Positions 12,048 to 23,056 of a stretch of 58,338 nt of DNA are shown piece after piece. Every line of letters starts with the position of its first letter. Within the stretch, counting starts at the first letter, position 1. Below the pieces are notes generated by a model, which saw only the letters and a program-made list of their open reading frames with translations, was not told the DNA's origin and did not search any database. Position numbers and translations under genes: made by a program. This DNA is from Tieghemiomyces parasiticus (taxonomy: Eukaryota > Kickxellomycota > Dimargaritomycetes > Dimargaritales > Dimargaritaceae), in the NCBI GenBank assembly GCA_027575765.1, contig JANBPT010000193.1:1-58338 (forward strand), given 5' to 3'.

Positions 12048-15000
12048 ATGCTACCGTCCGATGCGTCCTTAGCTACCATCTCGGTCTTGGACCCGGCGCG
12101 CATCCGTGTGCTTCTAGTCCCCTTGGGGGACATCACCCAGGACCGGTTTCGCCATCTAGCCAACCTCTTCCGCCGTCACACGTCCGTCCCGTTGCACGAA
12201 GTTCGGCCAAATTCAGCTACAACCGACGCAGATAAACTGGACCCTGCCGCGCTATACCTACAGTTTATCGAGACAGTATCGCGCGATTCGGAGTCGTTGG
12301 AGCAGCTTCAGACCCACCGCCAGGTTCTTGGCGTCATTGGCATCCTAGAAACCATCCGGACGGGAGATGACAACGGCGAGGGCGGTGATGAACAGGGTCA
12401 ACTCGAGTGCGGCCACACCCAGTTCCTAGATATTTTAGAAACCTATCCGACCGCCCTAGTGTCTCATTGCTTCGCCTTCAGGTCAGCCATCGACCGTGAT
12501 CCGCCTGCTGCCGCACTCCACCAAGAAACGACCCTCGTCCGGTCTCGTCGACCCTCCGTAAAGGGCGTCATTACCGTGGACCCTGGCTACGACCCGGAAG
12601 GCACTGTGCGTGAACTGGTGATCAGCTTTGTCCAGACGATGTCGGCGGCTTTGGATACGATGACGGCCGGGCTCGAAGCCCGCAACTTGATCAAAGCGAA
12701 AAAATTGAAAGGCGACACCTGCTTACTAGGCGGCCGCCTGGCCGAGGCCATCTCGTACTACTCGTCATCAATCGAGCACGCCACCACCCACCGCGACCAC
12801 CTGTGGCAGGCAGCGGCACTCGAAGGTTATTATGCCGCCCTTGTGCTCCTGGCTTACCGCGGCACCGAACGTGCCCTCCTCATGGCCCTCCTGTCGAACC
12901 CGATCCCGTGCCTGGTCAGTGGCTCGCTGTCCCCCGACGACGTACGGCCTCCGCGGCCCGGTCTAACCAGTCCCCCCTTAGGGCCTGCCTCCCATGGGAA
13001 CGCGACCGCATCGTTCATCCCACCAACTCAATTGTTTGCCGGAGGTCCCGCGGTGGGAGCGCCATCGGCGGCCGGAGTTACCGGTACTTCCCCGCCGCCC
13101 ACTTTGGGTTCGTCCCCGTCCCAAGTAACCATCTCCCCGCGGATCCGGACGCTGTCCAAGACCACCACGGCGTTCCTCCAGAGCGGGCTGCGCAACAGTA
13201 CCCAGTTGGCCTACTTCGTCCTGAGCGAGCTGGTCGATAAGTACCGCGAGGTGCCCTTACTTTACGAACAGGCGACAGTCTTCTCCGCCGTGCTTTACGC
13301 TGAGGCCTGCCTGCGGATGGCCTACCTGGCCCTGGCCGTACGTCAATCTGGCCCCACGGAGGCGACCTTGGGCTGGATGGTCCACCGGGTCACCGACCCA
13401 CCAGGTGCCACCCCCTGGGGCCCCCGCACTGCAGCGACCGGTAGTGACGAGATCACCCCCACGGGCGCCCAGGTCACCACCGGCAGTGGGGGCATGGTAT
13501 CACTCCGCATCACCCGTGCCAACGTCGCCGAGTGGGCCCTACGCGGCTGGAATGACGAAGTGGTGCGGACCCTATCTACCCGCGAACGCCTTCTGCTTAT
13601 CCAACGCCTGGTCCGCTTGTTTCACGCTGCAGGCCTGTACCGAAAACTAGGCTTCTTCCTATACCAATTCGCCACCCTGGCTTTGGAGGTGGCCCAGTCG
13701 GCAGCGACGACTCTCCAGGGGAATTACCGAGGCCTGAATAATGCCCTGCCGACACCAGCTGTGGCTCACGCCGTGGACACCCGACTCCGCGATCCCATCG
13801 TGCAGCGGTCCCTGCTACGCGCCCTTGACTTCCTCACTGCCGCGTACCGCATCAGCCGATTCGGACCGCTGCGTTTCACTGTCCACGGGCGTTCATTGGT
13901 GTGTAACCCGTTCGCCACCCTCCGCGGAGTAGAGGACCTGATGCGGCGCGTGGCGGATCGCGTCAAGGACCCGCCTCTTATCACATTGAACATTGTCTCC
14001 GAGGTCCGTGGATGGGCCGACCTGCAACGTACGGTGGTGGACCGGTCTCTGCGGCTCAGTCAACACACCGGAGCAGCTGGTTCAGGGGTGGTCTTCGCCC
14101 TGCTCCTGCTGGGCCTGGAATGGCGTCAGGCCGAGGTGGCGGCACGGGCAATACCGCGCAATGAGGGTCAGGTACTCGGTCACGCCCCTACACTAAGTCT
14201 GGCTCAGTTAGCGCACCACCTACACACGGCCGTACTCCGGCTGCACATAACTCAGCCCGCTGCCTTCGACCTACCACACCTACCCGCCGGGGCCAAATGG
14301 ACCGGTTTGCCCCTAGCCACCGAAGCCCTGGCTGCCATCGAAGCCAAGACCGAACGAAACGAGCCAGTTGTCCTGCCGCTCTTACACAGCCCCATCATCC
14401 GTCGCGCCCCCGCCACCCACGACCTGTTCGCCTCGATACTCCACAGCTGCTCTTTTGTCAGGGACGGGCCTGACGCCTCGCACCGCTGTTTCGTCCAAGA
14501 ACTGGACACAGGGACCCGGGATTTGCTGGGATTCCCAATCCCCGCGGACCCGAACCGCCAGGGAGATGAGCCTACTGGCCGTGGGGCCCCACCACAGACG
14601 GGCAGCGGCCCGTTCCTGTACGACCCCTACGCTGGGACCAGCCCCGCGACCAGCCAGGCCCCACTGACGATGGCATGCGGGGAGCCATCGCACCTACGTG
14701 TCACTCTCACCAATCCGTTCCCCTTTGCTCTTGAAGTTGCCGATCTCTGGCCCGTGTGCCACGTGACCACCCTTGATCCCGCCCACCAAGCGCCGCCCCT
14801 CCAGATTTTGGCACCCACCCCGGCTCTCCCAGCCATTATAGGGACCAACCAGACCCAGGATTTCACCTTCACTCTGATTCCGCATAGCACCGCGCCCATA
14901 CTCATCCAGGGCTGTGTCGCTCGCCTCTTCTCGCACCTCCTTGTCCACCTCCTACTGGCCCAACCGGCAACTTCAGCCAGGGGTACGCCACCAGCGGACT

Positions 15001-16685
15001 GCTTAGCGATCTGGCTAGCCGAATACGCCGGATCAAATCCCGTCCAACTGCTCTGTCCGCGGCCCGTGCCGGCTCTACCTCATCTACTACCTGTTGCGAC
15101 CGATCCAGCCATGGTTACAGGTCGTGTCGCACTACTGCGCGGGGAGAACCGGCCCTGGCGGTGGTCCCTGCGTAACGCCGGCCGCGAAGCTGTCAACTAC
15201 ATCCACGTGCGAGCCTTTGGATACCCACGCGGCCGGACCGGTGCCCGCCGCACCCCACTCAACCTTACCAAGGCGGATGTGCTTACTTACATGGGCCTCG
15301 AAGACCCTCAATCGGCGTTGACGACCGTAGGCACACTCGCTCGGACCCCTCTGGACCCGCCCTGGTCGCCGGAGTGTGTCCGCGTCTTGTCCTTTATGCT
15401 ACACGGCCAGGACCGCTACGAGCGCCTTGATGTGGAAGTCGAGTATGGTTATGTGGATCGCGCTTCCGATGCCTGTAGCTTTTATGTCCGCGTCGCCCAG
15501 GTTGCTCTGACCCTGGAAGTGGCGGCACCAGTGACAGTCGAGAAGATCCAGGTTTGGCCCATGAGCTGGTCCCCCGTTGACCAGGACGGACCCGTTGAGC
15601 CTCTGACGGCCCCGGAGGCCTGGCAGTACCTACAAGGTATGGCTACGACGGTCCCAGGAGACTCGGTCGAGACGCTTGGCCGCATCCCGGGCCCGACCTC
15701 ACAAGTTGACGGTTGGTGTTTAGTAGCGGTCGATCTGCGCAACCCTTGGGAGGCCCGTACCTTCGAAACGACGGCCGCTGTTAACCCGGCCACCTGGTCG
15801 GCCACCTGCGGGGTGACTGTCGACCCAACAGTCACCAGGTGGCCCATGACGTCGCCAACTGTGCGTTGTCCACCGCTTGGCACCGCTCGCTTACTCGTCC
15901 CGTGTCCGCGGTTTCGTTTAACTCCAGACTTGATCAACGCAGAGGCCCCTTTACCATCAGAATCCGATCTCGAAAATCAATTCGTCTTGGACGCCGCGGC
16001 GGCTGCGCTAGCGCCCGAGGTTGTCCGCCGCCGGCGCTGCGACCGGGCCTATGCTATCCACCTGGACCGACTACTCGGGCTACGTTGGGCTGAGGTTGAC
16101 GCCGGCCGGCCAGACACGGAGGTCACTGGGGTCCTCATGCATGGCGACGCGACCGGGGCCTGGTTGACCACGGCCGCCCGGCGTGCACTGCACCTACCCG
16201 TTGTTCGCCTGGCCGCCGTCTTGAACGTACCCAACTGCCCCATTGGAACCACCCGAGTGCCGCTGTACACAGCGGCTACCCTCACCGTCGGGGTGCACAA
16301 CGAGGGCACCACGCCTCACGCAGTGTCCTTGTACGTCCACCCGCGGGTGGCCGGTCGTTCACCACCGAATCCCACCCGTCGCTACGCAGCCGAAATGCTA
16401 AGTGGTAACCTTCAGGTCTACGACGCGGCCAACGACGCGGTGGCGGACACGGATGACGACGATAACAATAGCGAAGATGACGACAGCGGGGTGGACCAGG
16501 GGATTCTGTGGGCCGAGCAGAACTTGATGGCTCTGGGGTTCGTCCCGCCCGCTGGAGGGTCCGCCTGCGCCACAATTCCATTCTACTTTACCCGGCGCGG
16601 TGAGTTTGACCTGTTCTATGGCTGGCTAACACCCGGGGCGGGGAAGGTGGGCCCCGTCCACCGGCTCCGCGTAACGGCAGGGTAG
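12048..16685 (+). CDS. TRS120: TRAPPII complex subunit Trs120/TRAPPC9
   Basis: A TRAPPII-specific subunit, acting at the Golgi as part of the activator of Rab GTPases (Ypt31/Rab11 in yeast). It is a single exon encoding about 1545 aa, longer than human TRAPPC9 (about 1150-1250) and yeast Trs120 (about 1290). The N-terminus carries the family motif RIRVLLVPLGDI followed by RFRHLANLFRRHT. Around residues 200-275 comes a helical-repeat segment (KKLKGDTCLLGGRLAEAISY, then DHLWQAAALEGYYAAL) typical of the family. A Pro/Ser/Thr-rich insertion lies at about 300-370. The C-terminal half is rich in beta-type segments, with an acidic D/E/N tract near residues 1465-1480. The open frame extends upstream to a TTG at 12036, but the first ATG is at 12048 and directly precedes the conserved region. 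Confidence 0.88.
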   Translation: MLPSDASLATISVLDPARIRVLLVPLGDITQDRFRHLANLFRRHTSVPLHEVRPNSATTDADKLDPAALYLQFIETVSRDSESLEQLQTHRQVLGVIGILETIRTGDDNGEGGDEQGQLECGHTQFLDILETYPTALVSHCFAFRSAIDRDPPAAALHQETTLVRSRRPSVKGVITVDPGYDPEGTVRELVISFVQTMSAALDTMTAGLEARNLIKAKKLKGDTCLLGGRLAEAISYYSSSIEHATTHRDHLWQAAALEGYYAALVLLAYRGTERALLMALLSNPIPCLVSGSLSPDDVRPPRPGLTSPPLGPASHGNATASFIPPTQLFAGGPAVGAPSAAGVTGTSPPPTLGSSPSQVTISPRIRTLSKTTTAFLQSGLRNSTQLAYFVLSELVDKYREVPLLYEQATVFSAVLYAEACLRMAYLALAVRQSGPTEATLGWMVHRVTDPPGATPWGPRTAATGSDEITPTGAQVTTGSGGMVSLRITRANVAEWALRGWNDEVVRTLSTRERLLLIQRLVRLFHAAGLYRKLGFFLYQFATLALEVAQSAATTLQGNYRGLNNALPTPAVAHAVDTRLRDPIVQRSLLRALDFLTAAYRISRFGPLRFTVHGRSLVCNPFATLRGVEDLMRRVADRVKDPPLITLNIVSEVRGWADLQRTVVDRSLRLSQHTGAAGSGVVFALLLLGLEWRQAEVAARAIPRNEGQVLGHAPTLSLAQLAHHLHTAVLRLHITQPAAFDLPHLPAGAKWTGLPLATEALAAIEAKTERNEPVVLPLLHSPIIRRAPATHDLFASILHSCSFVRDGPDASHRCFVQELDTGTRDLLGFPIPADPNRQGDEPTGRGAPPQTGSGPFLYDPYAGTSPATSQAPLTMACGEPSHLRVTLTNPFPFALEVADLWPVCHVTTLDPAHQAPPLQILAPTPALPAIIGTNQTQDFTFTLIPHSTAPILIQGCVARLFSHLLVHLLLAQPATSARGTPPADCLAIWLAEYAGSNPVQLLCPRPVPALPHLLPVATDPAMVTGRVALLRGENRPWRWSLRNAGREAVNYIHVRAFGYPRGRTGARRTPLNLTKADVLTYMGLEDPQSALTTVGTLARTPLDPPWSPECVRVLSFMLHGQDRYERLDVEVEYGYVDRASDACSFYVRVAQVALTLEVAAPVTVEKIQVWPMSWSPVDQDGPVEPLTAPEAWQYLQGMATTVPGDSVETLGRIPGPTSQVDGWCLVAVDLRNPWEARTFETTAAVNPATWSATCGVTVDPTVTRWPMTSPTVRCPPLGTARLLVPCPRFRLTPDLINAEAPLPSESDLENQFVLDAAAAALAPEVVRRRRCDRAYAIHLDRLLGLRWAEVDAGRPDTEVTGVLMHGDATGAWLTTAARRALHLPVVRLAAVLNVPNCPIGTTRVPLYTAATLTVGVHNEGTTPHAVSLYVHPRVAGRSPPNPTRRYAAEMLSGNLQVYDAANDAVADTDDDDNNSEDDDSGVDQGILWAEQNLMALGFVPPAGGSACATIPFYFTRRGEFDLFYGWLTPGAGKVGPVHRLRVTAG

Positions 16686-18002
16686 GATTGAACATGTGGG
16701 ATTGCACCGACCGCGGGTTGTTTGCCAGGGACGCCGTATTAGGACTGCAAGTGATAAGACCCTACCTGATTCGAGAATAGTCGTAATAGACAATCAATGC
16801 ACCACCCTCCGTGATGATCCAACGTGGCGAGAGGCCAATAAAATGTACGTTAATTTGGAACGGTAGGCCCAGACTGTGGTGAGGTATGTATTAGCGGAGG
16901 ACGCACAACTTGGTTGGTCACGATAACTTTGGGTGCCAAGCAGCACAGGCGCTGTGCAGGTAGACCAGCCTCGCACCCGCAGGGATATGCAACGCTTGGC
17001 GTTGGCTGTGACTGCAGTTTGGTTTACCTGAATTAACTACCAATGGGATCCAGACTTTAGAATACGTCAAGATACGGGTACGTGGTGGATCTTTCTAACC
17101 ACTGTTTAACACCGGCCGCTCCGCTGACCACAGCGGGATAGTTGCTATCTAGCCCAAAGCGTGGCGTCCAGAGATCGGAGAGGGGAGGAGTTGGGTCCCA
17201 GTATTTTTTTGGGCCATTCGGCCCCTCGGCCCTGAGATGGGGGATTCTTTCCATGGGTTTCTCATCTGGTCGACCCTGTGGGGAGGGGTCAGGTGTGGGA
17301 CGCGGTGATTGGTCAGAAATGACAACCCGCACGAGGCAGAGGGGATGTGGTTGGACGGTGTACGAGACCTTTGTATCTGTTGTGCCCGTTGTCTACGGAA
17401 AGGTGGTGTAGGGATCGACCTTGAGGGCGCTTGGCGGCTTCTCGACCTCCCCCTCTCGACGCATTGGACGTAACCAGGCGGCGGCACATAGCGGGAAAGA
17501 TGGGCCTGTGATGCAGCAATGGCGAGCGCTCTTTGTTAGACTTGAGAGCGGCAGAGCAGGGTACGATTTAGGGGAGGGGCGCCCCCACCTTGTCGTGGCG
17601 ACGGGTAGGATGACAGATATACCCTTACTCTGCATTCCCGCCCCCTCGTTGCCCACCACTACCCGTTCCCCAAACTGCCATAGCGACCAACGAGAAGCCG
17701 CCACACACGCACACACGGCTCTCTCCCGTCCTCCACTGGGCCTACGGATTTGCGCAGCATGTCCTGTCCGCCGCGACTCCGCCTGGTCTGCCCGCTCACC
17801 CTCCCCCCCTTCATCCTATATAACCACCCTACCGGTGCTCCGTTATCCTCATCACCTTCGCATTTTATCGTTCCCAACCCGTTGCCTTTTACGGTGTCTA
17901 CTGGCGTTTAACCATTGTTCCTTCTTCCCGCTTGACCTCCAGTTGTATTTCTATCCGCTCATCTTATTCCATCGTCCTGCACATCAACTAACCATCGTTA
18001 CG
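16686..18002 (+). promoter_or_regulatory. intergenic and KAR2 promoter
   Basis: No gene was recognised. The distal half (16686-17400) is featureless. The proximal 580 bases become C/T-rich on the + strand, as before other rightward genes here. They contain a TATATAA box at 17817-17823, about 180 bases before the KAR2 start. An imperfect ERSE-like element is at 17687-17705 (CCAAC-N9-CCACA, against the mammalian CCAAT-N9-CCACG). Confidence 0.5.
17817..17823 (+). promoter_or_regulatory. TATA box of KAR2
   Basis: TATATAA sits in a C-rich context about 180 bases upstream of the KAR2 ATG. That leaves room for a 5' leader of roughly 150 bases. Confidence 0.6.
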
Positions 18003-20417
18003 ATGAGGCTCAGCAATCTGCTGTACAAGGCCGCTTCGGCCGTGACCATCTTTGGTCTGGCCCTGATGGCCACTTCTGGCCACGCTGCCGCCGGCGACAA
18101 GGAGGCGTACGGTACCGGTAAGTATCCACGTTCCAGATGAGGCGGTTACACCGGGCACCGAGGCTCCTTGGGGCGGAGTCGGAATATGATCCAATTATGC
18201 GCGGGGGTTCGCGGCTTTGTGACCGGGTCGCCATCTGCAGCCCCGCTGGCCACACGATGGGCACCCATCGCCCCTCATCTGACACTCATCCGTCAGTTCC
18301 GATACAGATGGCCATGCGGATGAGTGGGTTTCGTTGGTCTCTGACTCGGGATGGAGGAAAGCTTCGGGGGTCAGACCTGAGTCGCATACCGCTCAGGCCC
18401 TTCAATGCCCTCTATCTGCTCGCCCACAGTCTCACTCGCAATCTTTCGCGCCCATGTAGCCTTCTTCTCTACCCTGAAATACTAACCTATTTACCGCCGC
18501 CCCTTGCTTTCACCACCAGTCATTGGTATTGATCTGGGTACCACCTACTCGTGCGTGGCCGTCCAGAAGAACGGCAACGTTGAAATCATTGCCAACGACC
18601 AGGGTAACCGTATCATGCCCTCGTACGTCAGTTTCACCGACAACGAGCGCTTGATTGGTGAGGCCGCTAAGAACCTGATGGCCTCCAACCCAGAGAATAC
18701 CGTCTACGACGCCAAGCGCCTCATTGGCCACCGCTTCAAGGACCCCGAGGTCCAGCAAGACATGAAGCACTGGCCCTTCAAGGTGGTCAACAAGGACGGC
18801 AAGCCCGCTATCCAGGTCGAAGTCAAGGGCGACAAGAAGCAGTTCACCCCCGAGGAGATTTCCGCCATGGTTCTGACCAAGATGAAGGAGACCGCCGAGA
18901 CTTATCTCGGCAACAAGGTCACCCATGCCGTGGTCACCGTCCCGGCCTATTTCAACGACGCCCAGCGCCAGGCCACTAAGGACGCCGGTACTATCGCTGG
19001 CCTCAACGTGCTCCGCATCATCAACGAGCCCACCGCCGCTGCCATCGCCTACGGTCTTGACAAGAAGGGTGGCGAGCGCCACATTCTGGTGTTCGATCTG
19101 GGAGGTGGAACCTTCGACGTGTCTCTGCTCTCCATCGATGACGGCGTGTTTGAGGTGCTGGCCACCGCTGGTGACACCCACTTGGGTGGTGAGGACTTTG
19201 ACAACCGCCTTATCAAGTACTTCAGCAAGCTGTGGCAAAAGAAGACTGGTAAGAAGGTCACTGACAACCTCAAGTCTATGGGCAAGCTCAAGCGCGAGGT
19301 GGAGAAGGCCAAGCGCACTCTGTCCTCTGCCGACTCGGTCCGCGTGGAGATCGAATCATTCCAAGACGGTGAGGACTTCTCGGAGACCCTGACCCGCGCC
19401 AAGTTCGAGGACCTCAACAACGACCTGTTCCGCAAGACCATCGACCCCGTCAAGCAGGTCATCAAGGATTCCGGCCTCAAGAAGTCCGACGTGCAGGACA
19501 TTGTCCTGGTGGGTGGTTCCACCCGCATCCCCAAGGTTGTGGAGCTCATTGAGAATTTCTTTGGCAAGAAGGCGTCGAAGGGCATCAACCCCGACGAAGC
19601 CGTCGCCTACGGTGCTGCCGTCCAGGGCGGTATCCTGACTGGTGAGGAGAACACCCAAGGCCTGCTCCTGCTCGACGTTAACCCGCTGACCCTCGGTATC
19701 GAGACCACTGGCGGCGTGATGGCCAAGCTGATCCCCCGTAACTCGGTGGTCCCCACCAAGAAGTCCCAGATCTTCTCCACCGCTGCCGACAACCAGGCCA
19801 TCGTGCTCATCCAGGTGTACGAAGGCGAGCGCGCCATGACCAAGGACAACAACATGCTGGGCAAGTTCGAGCTGACCGGTATCCCCGCTGCCCCGCGTGG
19901 TGTCCCCCAGATCGAGGTGACCTTCGAGATTGATGTGGACGGCATCCTGAAGGTGTCAGCTGCCGATAAGGGTACTGGCAAGTCGGAGTCGGTGACTATC
20001 ACCAACAACAAGGGACGCCTGTCCGAGGAGGAGATTGAACGCATGGTCCAGGACGCCGAGAAGTACGCTGAGGAGGACAAGATGATCAAGGAGCGCACTG
20101 AGGCCCAGAACGGCTTCGAGAGCTACATGTACACCATCAAGAACCAGGTCACCGACAAGGACGGCCTGGGTGGCAAGCTGGAGTCCGATGAGAAGAAGAC
20201 CGTTCTCGACGCCATCAAGGAGAAGACCGAATGGATGAACGACAACCTGGCCACCGCCACGAAGGACGACATCACCGAGCAGAAGGAGGAGCTCGAGGCT
20301 ATCGTCAACCCCATCGTCAGCAAGCTGTACGGTGAAAGCGGTGCCGGCGCCGGTGGTTCCTTCGGTGGTGACGATGACGATGATGAGGACGGTCCCGCTG
20401 ACCACGACGAGCTGTAA
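18003..20417 (+). CDS. KAR2: ER-lumenal Hsp70 chaperone BiP/Kar2
   Basis: This is the Hsp70 of the endoplasmic reticulum: an ATP-dependent chaperone for protein import, folding and quality control, and a sensor partner in the unfolded protein response. Exons are 18003-18117 and 18520-20417, joined in phase 1 (G/TC gives Val), for about 670 aa. Residues 1 to about 27 are a signal peptide with a hydrophobic core ([10 protein letters not shown]). The nucleotide-binding domain shows [42 protein letters not shown] and [11 protein letters not shown]. The substrate-binding domain begins near [14 protein letters not shown]. The helical lid ends in an acidic tail and C-terminal HDEL, the ER retrieval signal, which separates it from cytosolic and mitochondrial Hsp70s. 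The 402-base intron just after the signal-peptide exon is long for this window. An AATAAA at 20625-20630 is a likely poly(A) signal. Confidence 0.98.
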
Positions 20418-20624
20418 ACCCATTTTACCCTTCCCACTTTCATCGAGGGACAGATCCCGCTCATGCTTTACATAAATTCATTTCGTAGCTCGTTTTCACC
20501 ATCTTTTTTCCCCTTTTTCTAGCACCTCCCCTTCCTTTCAAACGTTTAACCATCTGATCATCGCTGGAGAGCATGCGAGCCCACCACGCATCTCGCCAGC
20601 CTCGGCCACCGTCGGTGTAGATTG

Positions 20625-20630
20625 AATAAA
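20625..20630 (+). terminator. poly(A) signal of KAR2
   Basis: AATAAA lies 208 bases after the KAR2 stop codon. A second AATAAA follows about 50 bases later near 20677. Confidence 0.5.
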
Positions 20631-22000
20631 ACGGGGGTTCCATATTTGTTGGTCGACATGCCCGTTTCTCTAGGAGAATAAAGGTAATTTACATGGTATG
20701 ACCTTCCGCCCTGGCTGCGAGCAGTAGGTGTCAGGGGGGTGCCCTCGATTTTCTAACCCTGGGTTAGTCCTGCCGCACACTGGGCCGTCGTCTATCGCCG
20801 GTGGGTACAAATCGCGGTCATCTATCTGCCAACACGAAAACATAATTTATCGATGAGGAAAGATATCAGAACTGCTGATCGTCCCACCTCCTGTTCGAAC
20901 CACCCGGCACGGCCATAATTGCTTAGGGGACCATGTAGAGCCCGGTGGTTGGGTACGGGTCGTCCGCCGCTCCTTTAGCAGCGTACCCTACCAATCCGCG
21001 AGCGACAGCGGAGAGGGGGAGTTAGGTGATCATCAAGATGAACCCTGAGCGATACCGAAAGGCCTGTATCGTTGAGGATGAGTTTTAACTAGCGAGTACC
21101 TCAACTAGCCCAACAGCGCGGGAGCAAAGTCCGCGTTGCGAGGTTGTAAAATCGGGGTGGCTGGAAGCAATAGCATCATCAATACACTCGCTAACCGATT
21201 GGCAGGGTTCATCCACTAACCGCCCCTCTGGCGACCCAATGAACTCGACCACACTCGAAACGCAGCGATCATCCCGCAAATCCGAAGTGCTTTAGAGTTG
21301 GTGATGGTAGCGGTCCAGGTCAGCCGCCATACTTTACGCCGATCGCCGTCTGTTTTCGCAGGGCGCCGTTCCGAGTAGACAATGTAGCGTACATTCCCTT
21401 TGGTGAACCTGGGCCATGGCTAGTAAGCAGCCCTGAGGTTTTAACCAGCCACGGTCGACATACCCCGTCGGGCTGCCAAAGGGTTCATCAGCGCACATTG
21501 TCTCCTAGCAATCTAGCAGATGTGCAGCTCAATTAACCATGCTGTCGTCTTACATATCGCGGTGGTGGTGTACCGAGGCGGCCCCCACACTACAGGCTCG
21601 GTTGAGTGTCCAGGCCAGACTCCACCACCGCCCTCGACCCACTGCGCACGGCTCGGTCGTGCCTGTGTAACCTCACGAGCGGCACCCAACGCCCCAAGCA
21701 CCGCGTGAGCTCGGGTGCACACGCGTTTCATCATTTAGTATTCGATACAGCAGCAGGTAATGGCGATCTCATCGTACATTAGGCCTCGTCAACATACTGT
21801 CGCCGTGGCTGGGATGGCCACTCCACCCGCCCCTCCCCTTCACACTTTATGTCCGGCCTGTAGGACAGTTTGTAAAATTACGTAGCTCCACGCTCGCCCT
21901 TCCCTGCCAACGTCGGTGGCACTCCAACTTCCCCTTCCCTCCCCCCTGTACAGCGTTCCTTGGTTTTTTACTATTCTATTGAAATTCATTAGCTTACCAG
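20631..22000. other. intergenic, nothing recognised
   Basis: Balanced composition, only short chance frames. A tRNA B-box look-alike (GTTCGAACC at 20893) lacks a pairable T-stem. No repeats were noticed. Confidence 0.45.
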
Positions 22001-23056
22001 TCCTTTTATTGCTCCCACACCTTCACCCGCTTTTCGTATCCACTATTTCGTTATCCTGAACGTCAAAGAAGCTCACCTCTAGCTACGCCTCCTTACGCAC
22101 TCATACTTTTATCACGGCGAGTGGTGCCCTTGGCTACGCTCGGTCATTCTCTCTCGTCCATCGTGCCCCTCCCCTAGTGCCCATTCTCATCCGCACTCCT
22201 TGCTCCTATTTTTGCTTGCCATTTCAAGCACTTCCGCTGTGCCCGACTCGAGTCTAATACTCACCAACCCGTCAGCGTTGCTCGCTTCTTCCCAAAGCGG
22301 ATTTCGAACCCCAGTAACAACACGTCGTCTCCAGCACTCTTCTGGCACACGTGTCGGTGTGGTTACTTTGTATATTTCTGAGTGTAAATCGGGAGTACGC
22401 TGGCTAGTAGCCGCCAACCCATCCCCTACCGTCCAGCGCCCCTTTTCCCTGTCCGACCCGCGTAGCGTGTGCATACACGCCAGCCCATCTAGACGACCAG
22501 ATGTCCAGCAGCCGGGTGCAGCATACACTTACCGATTAGCCAATTTTGACCACGCACATCCAACTTACAGACGTCGCTTCCCCATTTTGTCTCTACCCTA
22601 CGCAACGGTCTTTTTCAACTTATTATCCGACTTCCCGGTTTCGACGACGACCGCTTTCCTCGCGCTTTTCACACTTACACTTCCTATCCTGGTCTACCGG
22701 CTACCTTCATCGCCACACCCTCAGCGCGGACTTTGACCTGGCTCTACCGTCCATTGTTACTTGTTGCGAAGCTGGATTTTCTTGACGGCCCATCCCGTCG
22801 AATTGGCACTCACTTCTCGCCGAACACCCATACTTAGGGGCTCGAGTAGCCAATCCCTTTTTTATTCAACTTGTTGGTGGACGTGCATTATACTCCGCAT
22901 CCACAGCTTGGTCACTTTATCAACGTCCGAGTGGTAGCTGACAGCCCGTTCCCAACTGTTGCCGCAACCCGCACCGGAACGTGCGCAGAACCCGGTATAT
23001 ATTTCCCAGCGTCGATAGCGCCCCCCTTTCCACTTCGTCTGGCCACCACCACCACC
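22001..23056 (+). promoter_or_regulatory. C/T-rich upstream region of the SWI1-like gene, with TATA box at 22996
   Basis: About 1 kb is pyrimidine-rich on the + strand. A TATATAT core at 22996-23002 is only about 55 bases before the SWI1 ATG. If used, the leader is very short and the C/T-rich DNA is promoter rather than transcript. A 537-base open frame at 22200-22736 has no ATG start and no recognisable domain, so it is not called as a gene. Confidence 0.45.

Noticed and set aside
18510..19238. 242-codon frame antisense to KAR2
   Set aside because: A shadow of strongly biased codons in KAR2; no domain and the opposite strand is clearly BiP.
20893..20901. GTTCGAACC resembling a tRNA B box
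   Set aside because: The T-stem has a mismatch at its centre and no cloverleaf could be drawn upstream.
22200..22736. 178-codon open frame before SWI1
   Set aside because: Begins with TTG, has no ATG near its start and no domain; lies in C/T-rich promoter DNA.
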